Source of the DNA: CAXBCP01 sp038120765
Lineage (GTDB): Bacteria > Pseudomonadota > Alphaproteobacteria > MPNO01 > UBA830
Assembly: GCA_038120765.1 (NCBI GenBank)
Contig: JAYOMI010000058.1
Span: forward strand, 1-22,408
Length of the DNA stretch: 22,408 nucleotides
Direction of reading: 5' to 3'
The position numbers were made by a program, and so were the translations under genes. The notes under the pieces are model-generated. The model was given only the letters and a program-made list of their open reading frames with translations, did not search any database and was not told where the DNA came from. Positions 22,175 through 22,408 of the stretch are shown here, in pieces; position 1 is the stretch's first letter, and the number at the start of each line of letters is the position of its first letter.

Positions 22175-22408
22175 ATGGAAATCAAGATGAAAAAGATCGT
22201 TCGCAACCGGATAGCGGCACTCTCATTTGCCATTGGGATGGCGGCAGGCCTGCCGCTGCCAACCCAGGCCGCAGAGCAGGCGGATTCTGCCGTCGTCGTG
22301 ATGTATCACCGTTTCGGAGAGAGCGTCCATCCATCGACGAATATCCGTCTCGACCAGTTTGAAGCCCATCTGGCGGAGCTCGCAAAGCCCGAATATACCG
22401 TCCTGACG
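22175..22408 (+). CDS. Secreted polysaccharide-deacetylase-like protein, 3'-truncated by window edge
   Basis: Only 78 codons are visible. MKKIVRNRIAALSFAIGMAA begins a typical Sec signal peptide: a basic n-region, a hydrophobic core, and probable cleavage after LPLPTQA at about residue 32 (from the first ATG). The mature part starts with SAVVVMYHRFGESVHPSTNI and RLDQFEAHLAELAKPEYTVL, which resembles the opening of carbohydrate esterase 4 / polysaccharide deacetylase proteins (the MYHRF strand and the QFEAHLAEL helix). Catalytic motifs would lie beyond the window. The ATG at 22175 (GGTGGG upstream) or 22187 may be the start. Confidence 0.7.
   Translation, partial: MEIKMKKIVRNRIAALSFAIGMAAGLPLPTQAAEQADSAVVVMYHRFGESVHPSTNIRLDQFEAHLAELAKPEYTVLT

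Overview
This window is a stretch of GC-rich chromosome from an alphaproteobacterium, probably Rhodospirillales-like. That placement is an inference from gene order and protein style, not a database result. Nearly everything is core genome, and almost all genes lie on the minus strand, so transcription runs from high to low coordinates.

Layout in the direction of minus-strand transcription. At the far right, on the plus strand, are the start of a secreted polysaccharide-deacetylase-like protein (cut by the window edge) and a D-Ala-D-Ala dipeptidase. The dipeptidase is divergent from the minus-strand pair tsaB-rimI (tRNA t6A formation and ribosomal protein S18 acetylation). A small, AT-rich TusA-like gene on the plus strand is divergent from a mucR-family regulator. 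Next come fur and an olsB-olsA-like pair (ornithine-lipid synthesis). A long run follows: miaB-phoH-ybeY-corC-lnt (tRNA modification, rRNA and RNA maturation, envelope lipoprotein acylation), with 4-bp stop/start overlaps at miaB/phoH and ybeY/corC. Then come an XRE-type regulator, metK and trmB. After a short rho-independent terminator lies the classical translation/transcription operon rimP-nusA-ylxR-infB-rbfA-truB-rpsO-pnp, with pnp cut off by the left edge.

I found no transposon, prophage, CRISPR array, rRNA or tRNA gene. No obviously new multigene system is visible. The points most worth a second look are small-scale. (1) The 10-N scaffold gap inside the XRE gene is almost certainly false: the 88 bases on one side are an error-ridden copy, without indels, of the 88 bases on the other side, so the contigs overlap and the gene is probably intact. 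(2) trmB has no ATG/GTG/TTG upstream of its conserved N-terminus and seems to start at CTG. (3) The metK leader contains a long-range perfect inverted repeat enclosing smaller hairpins. (4) An 18-bp perfect palindrome overlaps a -10-like element upstream of the XRE gene. (5) Short tandem duplications sit at the rimP and tsaB starts and at the ybeY/corC junction.

Start sites were chosen by eye from conserved N-termini, overlaps and Shine-Dalgarno (SD) sequences, and several remain ambiguous as noted.
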